This document shows, one piece after another, positions 8,621 to 16,969 of a stretch of 64,000 nt of DNA. This stretch comes from Clostridium_AT radicumherbarum. Lineage in GTDB: Bacteria > Bacillota > Clostridia > Clostridiales > Clostridiaceae. Position numbers and translations under genes: made by a program. The stretch spans positions 248,001 through 312,000 of the forward strand of contig NZ_JBJHZY010000003.1 of assembly GCF_045310525.1 (NCBI RefSeq), in the 5' to 3' direction. The first letter of the stretch is position 1. Each line of letters starts with the position of its first letter. The notes under the pieces were generated by a model, which saw only the letters and a program-made list of their open reading frames with translations, was not told the DNA's origin and ran no database searches.

Positions 8621-9346
8621 TTATTTCACCGGCTTTCTATTGGTATCCTCGATCACAAGAGTTCCTGCTATTTTGTCTTGGACAGTATTGTTTGATTTTG
8701 AAAATAGTGCCCAGAAGAAAGAAACAATGTTTGAGATACCAAAGGTAAGACCTGGAATTATAATTTTACCAAGAAGCTGACGTAGAATTATATCAACAGC
8801 TTTTAGGCTACTTTTATTAGTTTTTACAACCTTTATACCCATTAAATACATACCTATAGTTTTGTTTTTCAGGATAATCATTACCACAGTACCATATAAT
8901 AAGAAAATTAAAGTAACAGTTAAATTAATAGCTATTTCTACATTTGTTGGTCTATGAGGAATAGCAAAGGTAAATAAAATAAATGGATTAATTGGAGCTA
9001 TAAACAATGCATTAATAATGCCATAGTAATTAATTATTGCTAAAGGCAGCAAGGATAATATTGAGTCTATAATAAATGCAGCAATTCGTTTACCAAATGA
9101 TGCTATCTCATAATTAACTACCTCACTTGACTTTGATACTCTCGTATCTGTGTATTCATCTAAAATGTTTTTAGCAACTATAGAGGGTGAGCCTATCATA
9201 TTAGAGGTTTCATCTTCTGTTTTATTATCATCCTTACTTGATTCAAATATTTCAGCATAGTCCATTAAAATATTTTGCAAATCATCATTATCAATTTTAC
9301 CATGAAGATTATTTTCTAATTCCCTTAAGAATTCATTCTTATTCAT
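8621..9346 (-). CDS. HAAS (DUF1700)-RDD membrane protein
   Basis: A 241-residue fusion. Residues 1-75 are a helical HAAS/DUF1700 domain (MNKNEFLRELENNL, with the MIGSPSIVAKNIL segment); residues about 80-235 are an RDD transmembrane domain with the conserved Arg in FGKRIAAFIIDSI and an Asp-containing segment. HAAS domains usually partner PadR regulators, and the padR gene follows directly. The likely role is a membrane component of a PadR-controlled envelope response. A good site, GGAGG, precedes the ATG. Confidence 0.75.
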   Translation of the reverse strand: MNKNEFLRELENNLHGKIDNDDLQNILMDYAEIFESSKDDNKTEDETSNMIGSPSIVAKNILDEYTDTRVSKSSEVVNYEIASFGKRIAAFIIDSILSLLPLAIINYYGIINALFIAPINPFILFTFAIPHRPTNVEIAINLTVTLIFLLYGTVVMIILKNKTIGMYLMGIKVVKTNKSSLKAVDIILRQLLGKIIIPGLTFGISNIVSFFWALFSKSNNTVQDKIAGTLVIEDTNRKPVK

Positions 9347-9466
9347 TTTTATTCCTCCAAGACTATTGTTTATTAATTAATAGCTTGAATACAGTATACC
9401 ATACTACTGTGCAGAGAACAATAGTGAAGATGTAAAAATTTACAAAAATTCCTGCCATCTTTTATA

Positions 9467-9495
9467 TGGAAACGTGTAAACTTATGGATTATAAT
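9467..9495 (+). promoter_or_regulatory. Sigma-A promoter candidate for phzF-like gene
   Basis: TGGAAA (9467-9472) and TATAAT (9490-9495) are separated by 17 bases, 35 bases before the TTG start of the PhzF gene. Confidence 0.5.
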
Positions 9496-9530
9496 TTATA
9501 TAAAGGTGTTATCTGAAAAGGAGAAAACAA

Positions 9531-10400
9531 TTGAAGATAAAGGTTTATACACTAAATGCTTTTGCAAAGACAAATAATGGAGGCAATCCAGCAGGAGTAG
9601 TTCTTCATGCAGATGAATTAACTGAAGAACATATGCAGGAAATAGCTGCTAAGGTAGGGCTTTCAGAAACAGCATTTATACAAGAATCTAATAAAGCTGA
9701 TTTTAAGTTGCGGTTTTTTACACCTAATAAAGAAGTGGACTTATGTGGACATGCTACTATTGCAGCCTTTTATTTGTTAGCAAGTAAAGGAGAAATTCAA
9801 AGTGGAGAGTATTCCGAGGAAACAAGGGCTGGAGTTTTAAAGGTTCAATGCATGAATGATAAGTCTATTTTTATGAATCAGGTGAATCCACAATTCTATG
9901 AAATATTGGACAAAAAATATATAGCGGCTACATTGAATATAAGCGAGGAAAATATAAGGCCGCAGCTTCCTATTCAAATTATATCAACTGGACTCCGAGA
10001 TATTTTTATACCCATTAATTCTTTAGAAGCCTTGTATAAAATAAAGCCTGATTTTGATAAGATTACAAAAGTCAGTGAAAATCTGAATGTTACAGGCTAT
10101 CACCTATTTTCCTTAGAAACAGAAAATAAAGCTATTGCAAGTTGCAGAAATTTTGCTCCGCTGTATGATATACCTGAAGAAGCAGCAACAGGTACTTCCA
10201 ATGGAGCTTTGAGCTGTTATTTATATAAGTATGGTATTATTAATAAGAATAATAGTAAAAACTTAATTTTTGAGCAGGGGTATTCTATGGGAAAACCATC
10301 AGAAATTTTAGCCAGCTTAGCGATTTCAGATGAGAAAATTGTTGAAGTCAAAGTTGGTGGAACTGCTTTAAATATTAATGAAAAGAATTTAATTATTTAA
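9531..10400 (+). CDS. PhzF-family isomerase/epimerase
   Basis: A 289-residue member of the PhzF fold (two diaminopimelate-epimerase-like halves). Visible motifs are GGNPAGVV at residues 17-24, the catalytic Glu46 in GLSETAFIQ, EVDLCGHATIA around residue 75, and EEAATGTSNGAL in the C-terminal half. PhzF proper isomerises dihydrohydroxyanthranilate, but no phenazine genes are present, so this is one of the many paralogues of unknown substrate. The start is TTG, supported by AAGGAG nine bases upstream. It is followed by a GNAT gene behind a repeat fragment. Confidence 0.85.
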   Translation: MKIKVYTLNAFAKTNNGGNPAGVVLHADELTEEHMQEIAAKVGLSETAFIQESNKADFKLRFFTPNKEVDLCGHATIAAFYLLASKGEIQSGEYSEETRAGVLKVQCMNDKSIFMNQVNPQFYEILDKKYIAATLNISEENIRPQLPIQIISTGLRDIFIPINSLEALYKIKPDFDKITKVSENLNVTGYHLFSLETENKAIASCRNFAPLYDIPEEAATGTSNGALSCYLYKYGIINKNNSKNLIFEQGYSMGKPSEILASLAISDEKIVEVKVGGTALNINEKNLII

Positions 10401-10404
10401 TATG

Positions 10405-10470
10405 TGGCGAGAAACGTTTCTGTTCCGGGATCCTTTACAAATATACCGCGAGAATCCACGTGTCAAATTT
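10405..10470. repeat. GTGGC...GAGAAACGT repeat, single degenerate copy
   Basis: This intergenic stretch carries GTGGCGAGAAACGTTTCT and then GC-richer sequence unlike its AT-rich surroundings, ending just before the AAAGGAGG of the next gene. It shares the GAGAAACGT core with the two copies at 35435-35513. It is probably a decayed copy of the same short repeat family. Confidence 0.4.
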
Positions 10471-10486
10471 CTAAAGGAGGTCAAAA

Positions 10487-11071
10487 ATGCAAGTATATGA
10501 AAATAAAGATATTGACTTAAAAGCTTATGCCCTAGATTCCACTAGGTGGAGTGACTTTGAAGAGTTATTTGGTGAAAGGGGTGCCTGTGGAGGGTGTTGG
10601 TGTATGTCCTGGCGGTTAAAAAAATCAGATTTTGAGAGTCAAAAGGGTATTGGCAATAAAAGTGCAATGAAGAGCTTAGTAGATAGTCATGAACCAGTTG
10701 GTATACTTGTTTATATAGGAGAAAAACCAATAGGATGGTGTGCTGCTGCACCAAGAGAAAAGTATATTAGATTAGAGAATTCCCGGGTATTTAAGAGAAT
10801 AGATAGTGAACCTGTATGGTCTATTACTTGTCTTTTTTTATCAAAATTAAGCAGAAGAAAAGGAATTTCTACAGAACTAATTAAGGCGGCCATTAATTAT
10901 TGTAAGTTAAATGGTGCTGAAATTATTGAAGCTTATCCTTCTGTTCCTTATGATGAGAAGGTTCCAGATCCATTTCTTTGGACAGGAATACCATCCTCAT
11001 TTTTGAAAGCGGGCTTCAAGATTGCTGAAAGAAGGTCTAAATGGAAATTGATGATGAGATATTATATTTAA
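10487..11071 (+). CDS. GNAT-family N-acetyltransferase
   Basis: A 194-residue acetyltransferase with an unusual cysteine- and tryptophan-rich segment near the N-terminus (GACGGCWCMSWRL, about residues 29-41), typical of a GNAT subgroup common in Firmicutes and Actinobacteria. The acetyl-CoA loop is LSRRKGIST at about residue 125, preceded by SITCLFL and followed by IEAYPSVPYD. An excellent site (AAAGGAGG) precedes ATG 10487. The acceptor is unknown. Confidence 0.8.
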   Translation: MQVYENKDIDLKAYALDSTRWSDFEELFGERGACGGCWCMSWRLKKSDFESQKGIGNKSAMKSLVDSHEPVGILVYIGEKPIGWCAAAPREKYIRLENSRVFKRIDSEPVWSITCLFLSKLSRRKGISTELIKAAINYCKLNGAEIIEAYPSVPYDEKVPDPFLWTGIPSSFLKAGFKIAERRSKWKLMMRYYI

Positions 11072-11153
11072 TTTCTTAAAAAAAGAACAGTGTGCTTATT
11101 AGATATTTTTATATTAATTTTAATCTCATCTAAATTAATAATCTTAAAAGTTT

Positions 11154-11181
11154 AAGGGACAGGTTTATAAACCTATCCCTT
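11154..11181. terminator. Bidirectional terminator hairpin
   Basis: AAGGGA(C)AGGTT pairs with AACCT(A)TCCCTT around TATA, with one mismatch. It lies between the converging GNAT gene and the Glu-rich membrane protein gene. Confidence 0.6.
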
Positions 11182-11215
11182 ATTTAATACAATTTTTTAT
11201 TATTAATATTTAATC

Positions 11216-11764
11216 TTATATTTTTTCTTCAGAAGCCTCACCATTAGTATCTAGTTCTTCATTAGATTCTTCTGAAACTTCCTCTATTTCCTCAGAAGTT
11301 TCTAGTGCAGTTTCTTCTGATGCTTCCTTAGAAACTTCTCTAGCATCTTTTTTTGCTATATTTCCATTACACAATGCAATTATAGCATAGCATCCAAAGG
11401 TTAAGGCTATTAAAGTATTGCTAATATTATCAAGCTCAACTTTTGGAACACTTTTAAAGAAATTAGTTGTCAAAGCTGCAATTACAACTGCAGCAGCAGT
11501 TATAATGAACATAATCCAATTTACAGTAGTTCTCCCTGCAGAAGCTGTTTCAAAAGAAGCAATAAGTACAAAAACAAAAGATATTAATGAGAATACTAAA
11601 AATACTATGGAATTAATTTGCATTCCAAAGAAGGCGAAAAGTATAATATTAACAAAAGATAATAAAACTAATAATGCCGTAATTATAAAGCTGAAGCTAA
11701 TGCTCCAGTGAGACTTAAACAGTATTGCTTTTAGTGGGTTCAATGGTTTATTTGTTTCAGTCAT
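11216..11764 (-). CDS. Membrane protein with acidic Ser/Glu-rich tail
   Basis: 182 residues: four transmembrane segments (about 20-42, 45-66, 78-97 and 110-130) and a C-terminal cytoplasmic tail of about 50 residues made almost only of Glu, Ser, Ala and Asp in a loose EVSEE/EASEE repeat. I do not recognise the family. The low-complexity tail is probably unstructured and strongly negative. It has its own terminator and a GGGGG-type site, and appears monocistronic. Confidence 0.65.
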   Translation of the reverse strand: MTETNKPLNPLKAILFKSHWSISFSFIITALLVLLSFVNIILFAFFGMQINSIVFLVFSLISFVFVLIASFETASAGRTTVNWIMFIITAAAVVIAALTTNFFKSVPKVELDNISNTLIALTFGCYAIIALCNGNIAKKDAREVSKEASEETALETSEEIEEVSEESNEELDTNGEASEEKI

Positions 11765-11878
11765 TTAAATGACCCCCTTGTGTTTTAATATTCTAACCAC
11801 TATTTTATGGCATTTTTATAATAATGTAAAGCTAAATATTACTAAGTATAAGGTATATTTGTTAATAAATACCGTATA

Positions 11879-12418
11879 CTATTTGCTTACTATTTCCTCT
11901 AATTTTTCCGATAAATAAGTTCTTAAATCCTTATCTCCGATAAATGTGTTGTCATCAAAGTCACTTGGTTTTACTCTGAAGAAATTCACAATTAATTTAT
12001 TATCTGATATTAGATATTCATCTAAATGAAGCGGAGAAAATATAACTTCTAGTTCCTGAAATTTTGAATTAGGATACTTTATGTTTAAACTTTCAAGCAA
12101 GGAATTTAAATTCAATTTTTTTATTGGAGCTACCATTAAATTTGTATATTCAAGGTCTTCCATCATCCAAAGGTTATTATTATAAAATCTTCCTTCTTTT
12201 CTATTGTTAGAAGTGAAGATTTCTCTATTTTTAATAGCACTTAATGCTCTTCTGACGGATTCCTCATTAAATTCAGAATCATAGGCTAAGGTAAGCCCTG
12301 GCATTGTAGTCACATCGTAGATAAACATTTCAGATACATTTTCTCTGTCATTCACTGCCTGCCAAAAATATAACATGGCTTCTATGGCATTTAAATTCAC
12401 TTTAATGGCATTTATCAT
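11879..12418 (-). CDS. Conserved soluble protein, function unknown
   Basis: 179 residues, no transmembrane segment or signal. The start at ATG 12418 is preferred because GAAGGGAGA precedes it; an upstream in-frame TTG (12436) overlaps that site. Noticeable segments are MLYFWQAVNDRENV, NNNLWMMEDLEYTNLMVAPIK and VIFSPLHLDEYLI. I cannot assign a family with confidence. It diverges from the 12681 gene across a 260-base gap. Confidence 0.6.
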   Translation of the reverse strand: MINAIKVNLNAIEAMLYFWQAVNDRENVSEMFIYDVTTMPGLTLAYDSEFNEESVRRALSAIKNREIFTSNNRKEGRFYNNNLWMMEDLEYTNLMVAPIKKLNLNSLLESLNIKYPNSKFQELEVIFSPLHLDEYLISDNKLIVNFFRVKPSDFDDNTFIGDKDLRTYLSEKLEEIVSK

Positions 12419-12680
12419 AATTAATTCTCCCTTCAAGTTAAGTAATCTAGAGATATTATACCACTAATATATATTTTATAACAATTATAGCCCTAATAAT
12501 AATACACTTCTACGTATATATAATTGCATAGGAATAATGAACCATAATTAGTTTAATTATACTTTGAAATAAAGGCTCCATTATTTTATAATAGTTTATA
12601 AATGGAGTTAAGTGGTTGATAAGCAGTTAATCCATTATTATCAGCACACAGTATAAGGATTACTAGGAGGGATGATGAGA

Positions 12681-13028
12681 ATGATTAAATATTTATCAAA
12701 GTATACAGACATTAAAGAATTTTTTTCAGAGCTAAAAGAAAATGAAATATTTATGTACTCCTATCTGGATTTTAAGTGGGATGACATCTTAGAATTGTCA
12801 GAAGCAAATAGAGTTAAAATTGAATATATTGAAAAGGGCACTGATGAATACAAGAAATACGGTGAATGTGCAGCAAAGGTAGTGAGATTTAAAGAAAAGG
12901 TATATGAATATAAAATAAATTCCAGCGATTCAATTAAAATAGAGGCAAGAACAGAAGAATCTGCACGTGAAAAGCTAATGAGTTATTTATTTAATAGTAA
13001 TATAATAAAACTTAATAAGGTTAGTTAA
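12681..13028 (+). CDS. Small soluble hypothetical protein
   Basis: About 115 residues, mixed charge, no membrane segment. Three in-frame ATGs (12672, 12675, 12681) follow a strong AGGAGG at 12665-12670; 12681 gives the best spacing. Segments KYTDIKEFFSELKENEIFMYSYLDFKWDDI and RTEESAREKLMSYL suggest alpha/beta content. Family not recognised. A strong terminator follows. Confidence 0.55.
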   Translation: MIKYLSKYTDIKEFFSELKENEIFMYSYLDFKWDDILELSEANRVKIEYIEKGTDEYKKYGECAAKVVRFKEKVYEYKINSSDSIKIEARTEESAREKLMSYLFNSNIIKLNKVS

Positions 13029-13033
13029 TAAAG

Positions 13034-13080
13034 ACTCATAATAAGTGAGAAAAACAAGTCCGCTTATTATGAGTTTTTTT
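13034..13080 (+). terminator. Rho-independent terminator
   Basis: A perfect 12-bp stem ACTCATAATAAG/CTTATTATGAGT with a 17-base loop, followed by TTTTTT. Confidence 0.85.
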
Positions 13081-13164
13081 GTTTGAATAATTACATAATA
13101 AAGGTATAATTATTTGTAATAATTAGTGTTTATATAAAAATACACAAAAAACGGTGGAATTGTG

Positions 13165-14256
13165 ATGATTAAAAAGCCAAAGTTAAAACTGACTATAATT
13201 TTACTTGTTCCTATTATAGTGCTGCTTAATATAATAACTGCTAGATTTCCAAGTTTAGTAGAAAAATATTATTCAAATACAATAGATAAGGTTATAAGAC
13301 AGGGGTTAAGCTTTATTACAAGTCCCTTTCCTAGTTCCTTTGCAGAAATTTTGCTGCCTTTATTAATTATAATTCTTTTTTTGTTTATTTTTATTCTTTT
13401 AATAAATATAAGAAAAGCTGGGTTTTTTAATTGTGCAGTTAATCTTACTGTTTATGTTTCAATTTTATATATTCTCTTTATGCTGTTTTGGGGTTTTAAC
13501 TATAACAGGTATTCCTTTGATAAAATTGCAGGCTTAAAAGTAGAAAACTCTTCTGAAAAAGAGCTTTATAATTTGTGTGAAGACCTAATAAATAGAGCAA
13601 ATAATTTGAGAGCCAAGGTAATAGAGAATTCTAATGGCGTTATGACCATTAAAGGTGGTTTTAATAATGTATTTAAAAGAGAGCAAATAGGTTTTGATGC
13701 TGCATCTAAAATTTATCCGGAATTAGGAGGCAGTTATGGACCTCCGAAGAGAATATTGTTATCCGAACCTATGAGCTATACGGGAATTACGGGCATATAT
13801 ATACCCTACACAGGAGAAGCAAATGTAAATATTAATGAAACTGATTTTATGCTTCCATGCACAACTGCACATGAAATGGCTCACCAAAGGGGTTTTGCAA
13901 GAGAGGATGAGGCAAATTATATAGCCTATGTAGTTTGCAGCATGCATCCTGACGTGGACTTTCAGTATTCAGGAACAATGCTAGCTCTTATATATTCTAT
14001 GAATGCCCTTGCAGATACAAATTATAATGATTTTAAAGAGCTTCGAAGTAAATATTCTCCTGGAGTTTTAAGAGATCTTAATAATGATATTAAGCATTGG
14101 AAAAAATATAAAGGAAATACTGAGAAAATAACAAATAAGGTTAATAATGCATACCTTAAGTCAAATGGTCAACAGGATGGAATAGCTAGCTATGGAAGAA
14201 TGGTAGATTTACTACTTGCAGAATACAGAAGCAAGAAGCTTGTTTACCATCAATAA
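13165..14256 (+). CDS. DUF3810 membrane protein with HExxH motif
   Basis: 363 residues: two to three N-terminal transmembrane segments (about 9-27, 57-83, 88-108), then an extracytoplasmic domain with the zinc-protease motif HEMAH (His236, Glu237, His240) followed by QRGFAREDEANYIAY, whose Glu could be the third ligand. This is the DUF3810 architecture; the family is presumed to be zinc metallopeptidases, with no known substrate. ATG 13165 is chosen over GTG 13162 from spacing to GGTGG. It appears monocistronic, with a long terminator. Confidence 0.8.
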   Translation: MIKKPKLKLTIILLVPIIVLLNIITARFPSLVEKYYSNTIDKVIRQGLSFITSPFPSSFAEILLPLLIIILFLFIFILLINIRKAGFFNCAVNLTVYVSILYILFMLFWGFNYNRYSFDKIAGLKVENSSEKELYNLCEDLINRANNLRAKVIENSNGVMTIKGGFNNVFKREQIGFDAASKIYPELGGSYGPPKRILLSEPMSYTGITGIYIPYTGEANVNINETDFMLPCTTAHEMAHQRGFAREDEANYIAYVVCSMHPDVDFQYSGTMLALIYSMNALADTNYNDFKELRSKYSPGVLRDLNNDIKHWKKYKGNTEKITNKVNNAYLKSNGQQDGIASYGRMVDLLLAEYRSKKLVYHQ

Positions 14257-14316
14257 ATTCAAGATATATTAACTTATCAAGATAAGATTAAAAGAAAGAT
14301 TGAAAGATTAAGGTAT

Positions 14317-14362
14317 AAACTTATAAACACATAGGTAAGCCTATGTGTTTATAAGTTTTTAT
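14317..14362 (+). terminator. Long terminator hairpin
   Basis: A perfect 19-bp stem, AAACTTATAAACACATAGG and its complement, around TAAG, then TTATAAT. Its 3' arm also contains the stop codon of the small minus-strand gene at 14349. Confidence 0.75.
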
Positions 14363-14516
14363 AATCTTCACTTTGAGAATTATATTTGGAAGAATCTTTT
14401 ACATGGTTCAATGGTAAATTCATCATATTAGGATGTCTAGTATCAATAAAGTCTGAAGCATGCACATCTCTATCAATAAAGCCAAAAAGTTTATGCATTA
14501 TAGGTTCTTTTCTCAT
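14349..14516 (-). CDS. Small 55-residue hypothetical protein
   Basis: A minus-strand frame of 55 codons with a clear site (AAGGGAG, six to seven bases before ATG 14516). The product is hydrophilic and His/Asp-rich, beginning MRKEPIMHKLFGFIDRD, with no membrane segment and no motif I know. Its last codons overlap the terminator of the converging DUF3810 gene. It fills the otherwise empty gap before the DUF975 gene. Codon use looks like its neighbours; it is supported by the site and composition only. Confidence 0.45.
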   Translation of the reverse strand: MRKEPIMHKLFGFIDRDVHASDFIDTRHPNMMNLPLNHVKDSSKYNSQSEDYKNL

Positions 14517-14695
14517 ATTGTACTCCCTTCTGTCATTACTGCCATTGGATTAAATTGTAATTTCATTTTTACAATTAATAATATGATGTGCAGTTATCTG
14601 GAAAATTATACAGGTAAACTTTGTGAATAATGGTGCTTTTAATAAAATAAAATATATAGTACACTAATATTAATATACAAAGAGGGGGCGTTTAT

Positions 14696-15373
14696 ATGTA
14701 TGAAGGTGGATTAAGAGAAAATTATGAGTATAGAGCTGAGGCAAGAAGACAGCTTAAGGGAAAATGGGGCATGGCTGTCCTTGTTATATTAATTTCTTGG
14801 CTTATTATTAGGGCATTTAGCTCAAATGGATTTTTATCATATTCCTATGTTAACGGACAGTTTGTAAGAGAATACAGCAACGTCAATAGTTTTGCATCTT
14901 TAGTAAGCTTAATATTATCAGGACCCATAGCTTATGGAGTTGCAACTTATTTCATGAAGGTTGCTAGAAATGGTGAGCCACTTTTAGAAGATATGTTTGG
15001 AGGTTTTAAGTATTTTATTAATACTTTTTTAGTGAATTTAGTTACTGGAATTTTAACAATATTATGGACGTTATTATTTATCATTCCTGGCATAGTTGCT
15101 GCTCTTAGATATTCTATGGCTTATTATATTATGAATGACAATCCAGGGATAACTTGTATGGAAGCAATTAACCAAAGTAAAGAGATGATGAGAGGACATA
15201 AGGGCAAGCTATTTCTGCTTACCTTAAGTTTTATTGGTTGGGCATTACTTTCAATATTAACTCTTGGTATTGGACTCTTATGGGTAGGTGCATATTATAA
15301 CACAGCAAAAATCAATTTCTATGAAGATCTAAAAAGAATTAATGGTGCAAATAATTACACAGAAACAGTTTAA
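14696..15373 (+). CDS. DUF975-family membrane protein
   Basis: A 225-residue integral membrane protein. It begins with the family's typical YEYRAEARRQLKGKWGMAV helix and then four to five transmembrane segments, including the conserved EAINQSKEMMRGHKGKLFLL stretch between segments. The molecular role of DUF975 is unknown. ATG 14696 follows GAGGGGG. It is monocistronic between the promoter region at 14640-14690 and a bidirectional terminator. Confidence 0.85.
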   Translation: MYEGGLRENYEYRAEARRQLKGKWGMAVLVILISWLIIRAFSSNGFLSYSYVNGQFVREYSNVNSFASLVSLILSGPIAYGVATYFMKVARNGEPLLEDMFGGFKYFINTFLVNLVTGILTILWTLLFIIPGIVAALRYSMAYYIMNDNPGITCMEAINQSKEMMRGHKGKLFLLTLSFIGWALLSILTLGIGLLWVGAYYNTAKINFYEDLKRINGANNYTETV

Positions 15374-15375
15374 TT

Positions 15376-15408
15376 AAAAACCTCTATCATACTTTGATAG
15401 AGGTTTTT
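15376..15408. terminator. Bidirectional terminator
   Basis: A perfect 14-bp stem AAAAACCTCTATCA/TGATAGAGGTTTTT with a five-base loop, serving the converging DUF975 and MATE genes. Confidence 0.9.
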
Positions 15409-15414
15409 AAATTA

Positions 15415-16776
15415 TTACTCAATTGCTAAATTGTTAATCCATTTCTTTGAAAGTATTCTTGGAAGACCAAGTATAAGCTTATAAACTTCCTCCATAAATA
15501 CTAGAGTATAAACCCAATATACTGGAAGATGCCAAACAAGACCGCCTAAAAAGGCTAGAGGAACACCAATAAGCCAAACTCCGCTTGTATCTAAAAATAG
15601 GCAGAACTTTGTATCTCCTCCGCTTCTAAGTATTCCTACAATTGAAGTAAAGTTAAATACCTTAACCCATAAAAATACTGAAAATACAATAAGGTTTTTT
15701 GCTGCATAATTATATACAGTAGGAGAAACCTTGTAGGCTGATAAAATAAAGTGAGAGTTAAAATAAACGAATATACCTCCAATTATTGCAAGTGAGGGGC
15801 CTAGAATAATAAAGCGTTTTGCATAGATAAAGGCTTCTTTTTCATCACCTTCTCCAATCTTATTGCCAATCATAACAGCACATGCATTACCTAATCCCAT
15901 AAATATTACCCAAGTAATTCTTTCAATAGTACTAGATATATTTGTAGATGCAATTACCTCAGTACCCATTCTTGCATATACCACTGAATAAAGTGTAACA
16001 CCTAAGGCCCAGATAGATTCATTCATTATTACAGGTATGGTAACTTTGAAAAAATTCTTTATAAAATCAGCTGACAGGTCTAATAATTCCTTAAGTTTAC
16101 CGGCAATAACATTTTTAGTTTTATATACAATGAAAAGCAGCAATGTCATTTCTATAATTCTGGCAATTAGGGTTGCAAGTGCCGAACCTTGAACTCCCAT
16201 TTTTGGAAGGCCAAAATATCCATATACCAGAGCGTAATTTAAAAAAGTATTTATACCAAGGGCGGTAATACTAACAAACATTGGGATTTTAACCTGTCCG
16301 GTGCTTCTTAAGGTAAAAGAGTAGGCAAAGCTAATAGAAGTAATAATATAGCTAAAGGCAATTATTCTTAAGTATTGACCACCAAGTATAATTACATCTC
16401 TATCCTTTGAGAAGATACCTAATATTTGCTCCGGAATTAATAACCCTCCTATGGTAAATATTAGAGCACCTAAACCTCCAGTTATTACGCAGATACCTAG
16501 AACTCTTTTGATATTTTTGATATCTTTATTTCCCCAATATTGAGCAGTAAAAATAGAAGAGCCGCTGGTTATTCCAAATAATAAGAGATTTAAAAGAAAA
16601 AAATATTGATTAGCTAAGCCAACGCTTGCAATAGCTCTTTCACCTAAGCCGCCTATAATTATGGTGTCAACTAAATTTAAAGATGATAACACAAGGTTTT
16701 GCAGTACTATAGGTACAGCTAGTCTTAGTAGAGCTTTAAAAAATTTCTTATCCATAAAAAGAGAAAATAAACCCAT
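15415..16776 (-). CDS. MATE-family efflux transporter
   Basis: A 453-residue, twelve-helix membrane protein with the two MatE repeats; starts of repeats are ALLRLAVPIVLQNLVLSSLNLVDTI and the region near residue 235 (KNFFKVTIPVIMNESIWALG). Segments NQYFFLLNLLLFGITSGSSIFTAQYWG and LRSTGQVKIPMFVS are typical of NorM/DinF-like sodium- or proton-driven drug and metabolite exporters. A GGAGGGG site precedes ATG 16776. It diverges from the MFS gene at 16970. Confidence 0.9.
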   Translation of the reverse strand: MGLFSLFMDKKFFKALLRLAVPIVLQNLVLSSLNLVDTIIIGGLGERAIASVGLANQYFFLLNLLLFGITSGSSIFTAQYWGNKDIKNIKRVLGICVITGGLGALIFTIGGLLIPEQILGIFSKDRDVIILGGQYLRIIAFSYIITSISFAYSFTLRSTGQVKIPMFVSITALGINTFLNYALVYGYFGLPKMGVQGSALATLIARIIEMTLLLFIVYKTKNVIAGKLKELLDLSADFIKNFFKVTIPVIMNESIWALGVTLYSVVYARMGTEVIASTNISSTIERITWVIFMGLGNACAVMIGNKIGEGDEKEAFIYAKRFIILGPSLAIIGGIFVYFNSHFILSAYKVSPTVYNYAAKNLIVFSVFLWVKVFNFTSIVGILRSGGDTKFCLFLDTSGVWLIGVPLAFLGGLVWHLPVYWVYTLVFMEEVYKLILGLPRILSKKWINNLAIE

Positions 16777-16969
16777 AAACCCCTCCAGAAAATTAAATTG
16801 AAAACAATCACAGAAATATTGTATAGTATTTCTCTAATTATTTCTATATTCAAATAAAATAGTTTTGCATTTTGTAGTTTTTTATTTCTTTCTGTATTAG
16901 AATAGTACTTAGGTCTATTTTTCTATCCAGCTTTACTTTTTATCTTTGCTTTTTAGGGGGGGGATTTTT

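Noticed and set aside
9531..10400. Phenazine biosynthesis
   Set aside because: The PhzF fold is clear but no other phz gene is present; PhzF-like paralogues are common in bacteria that make no phenazines.
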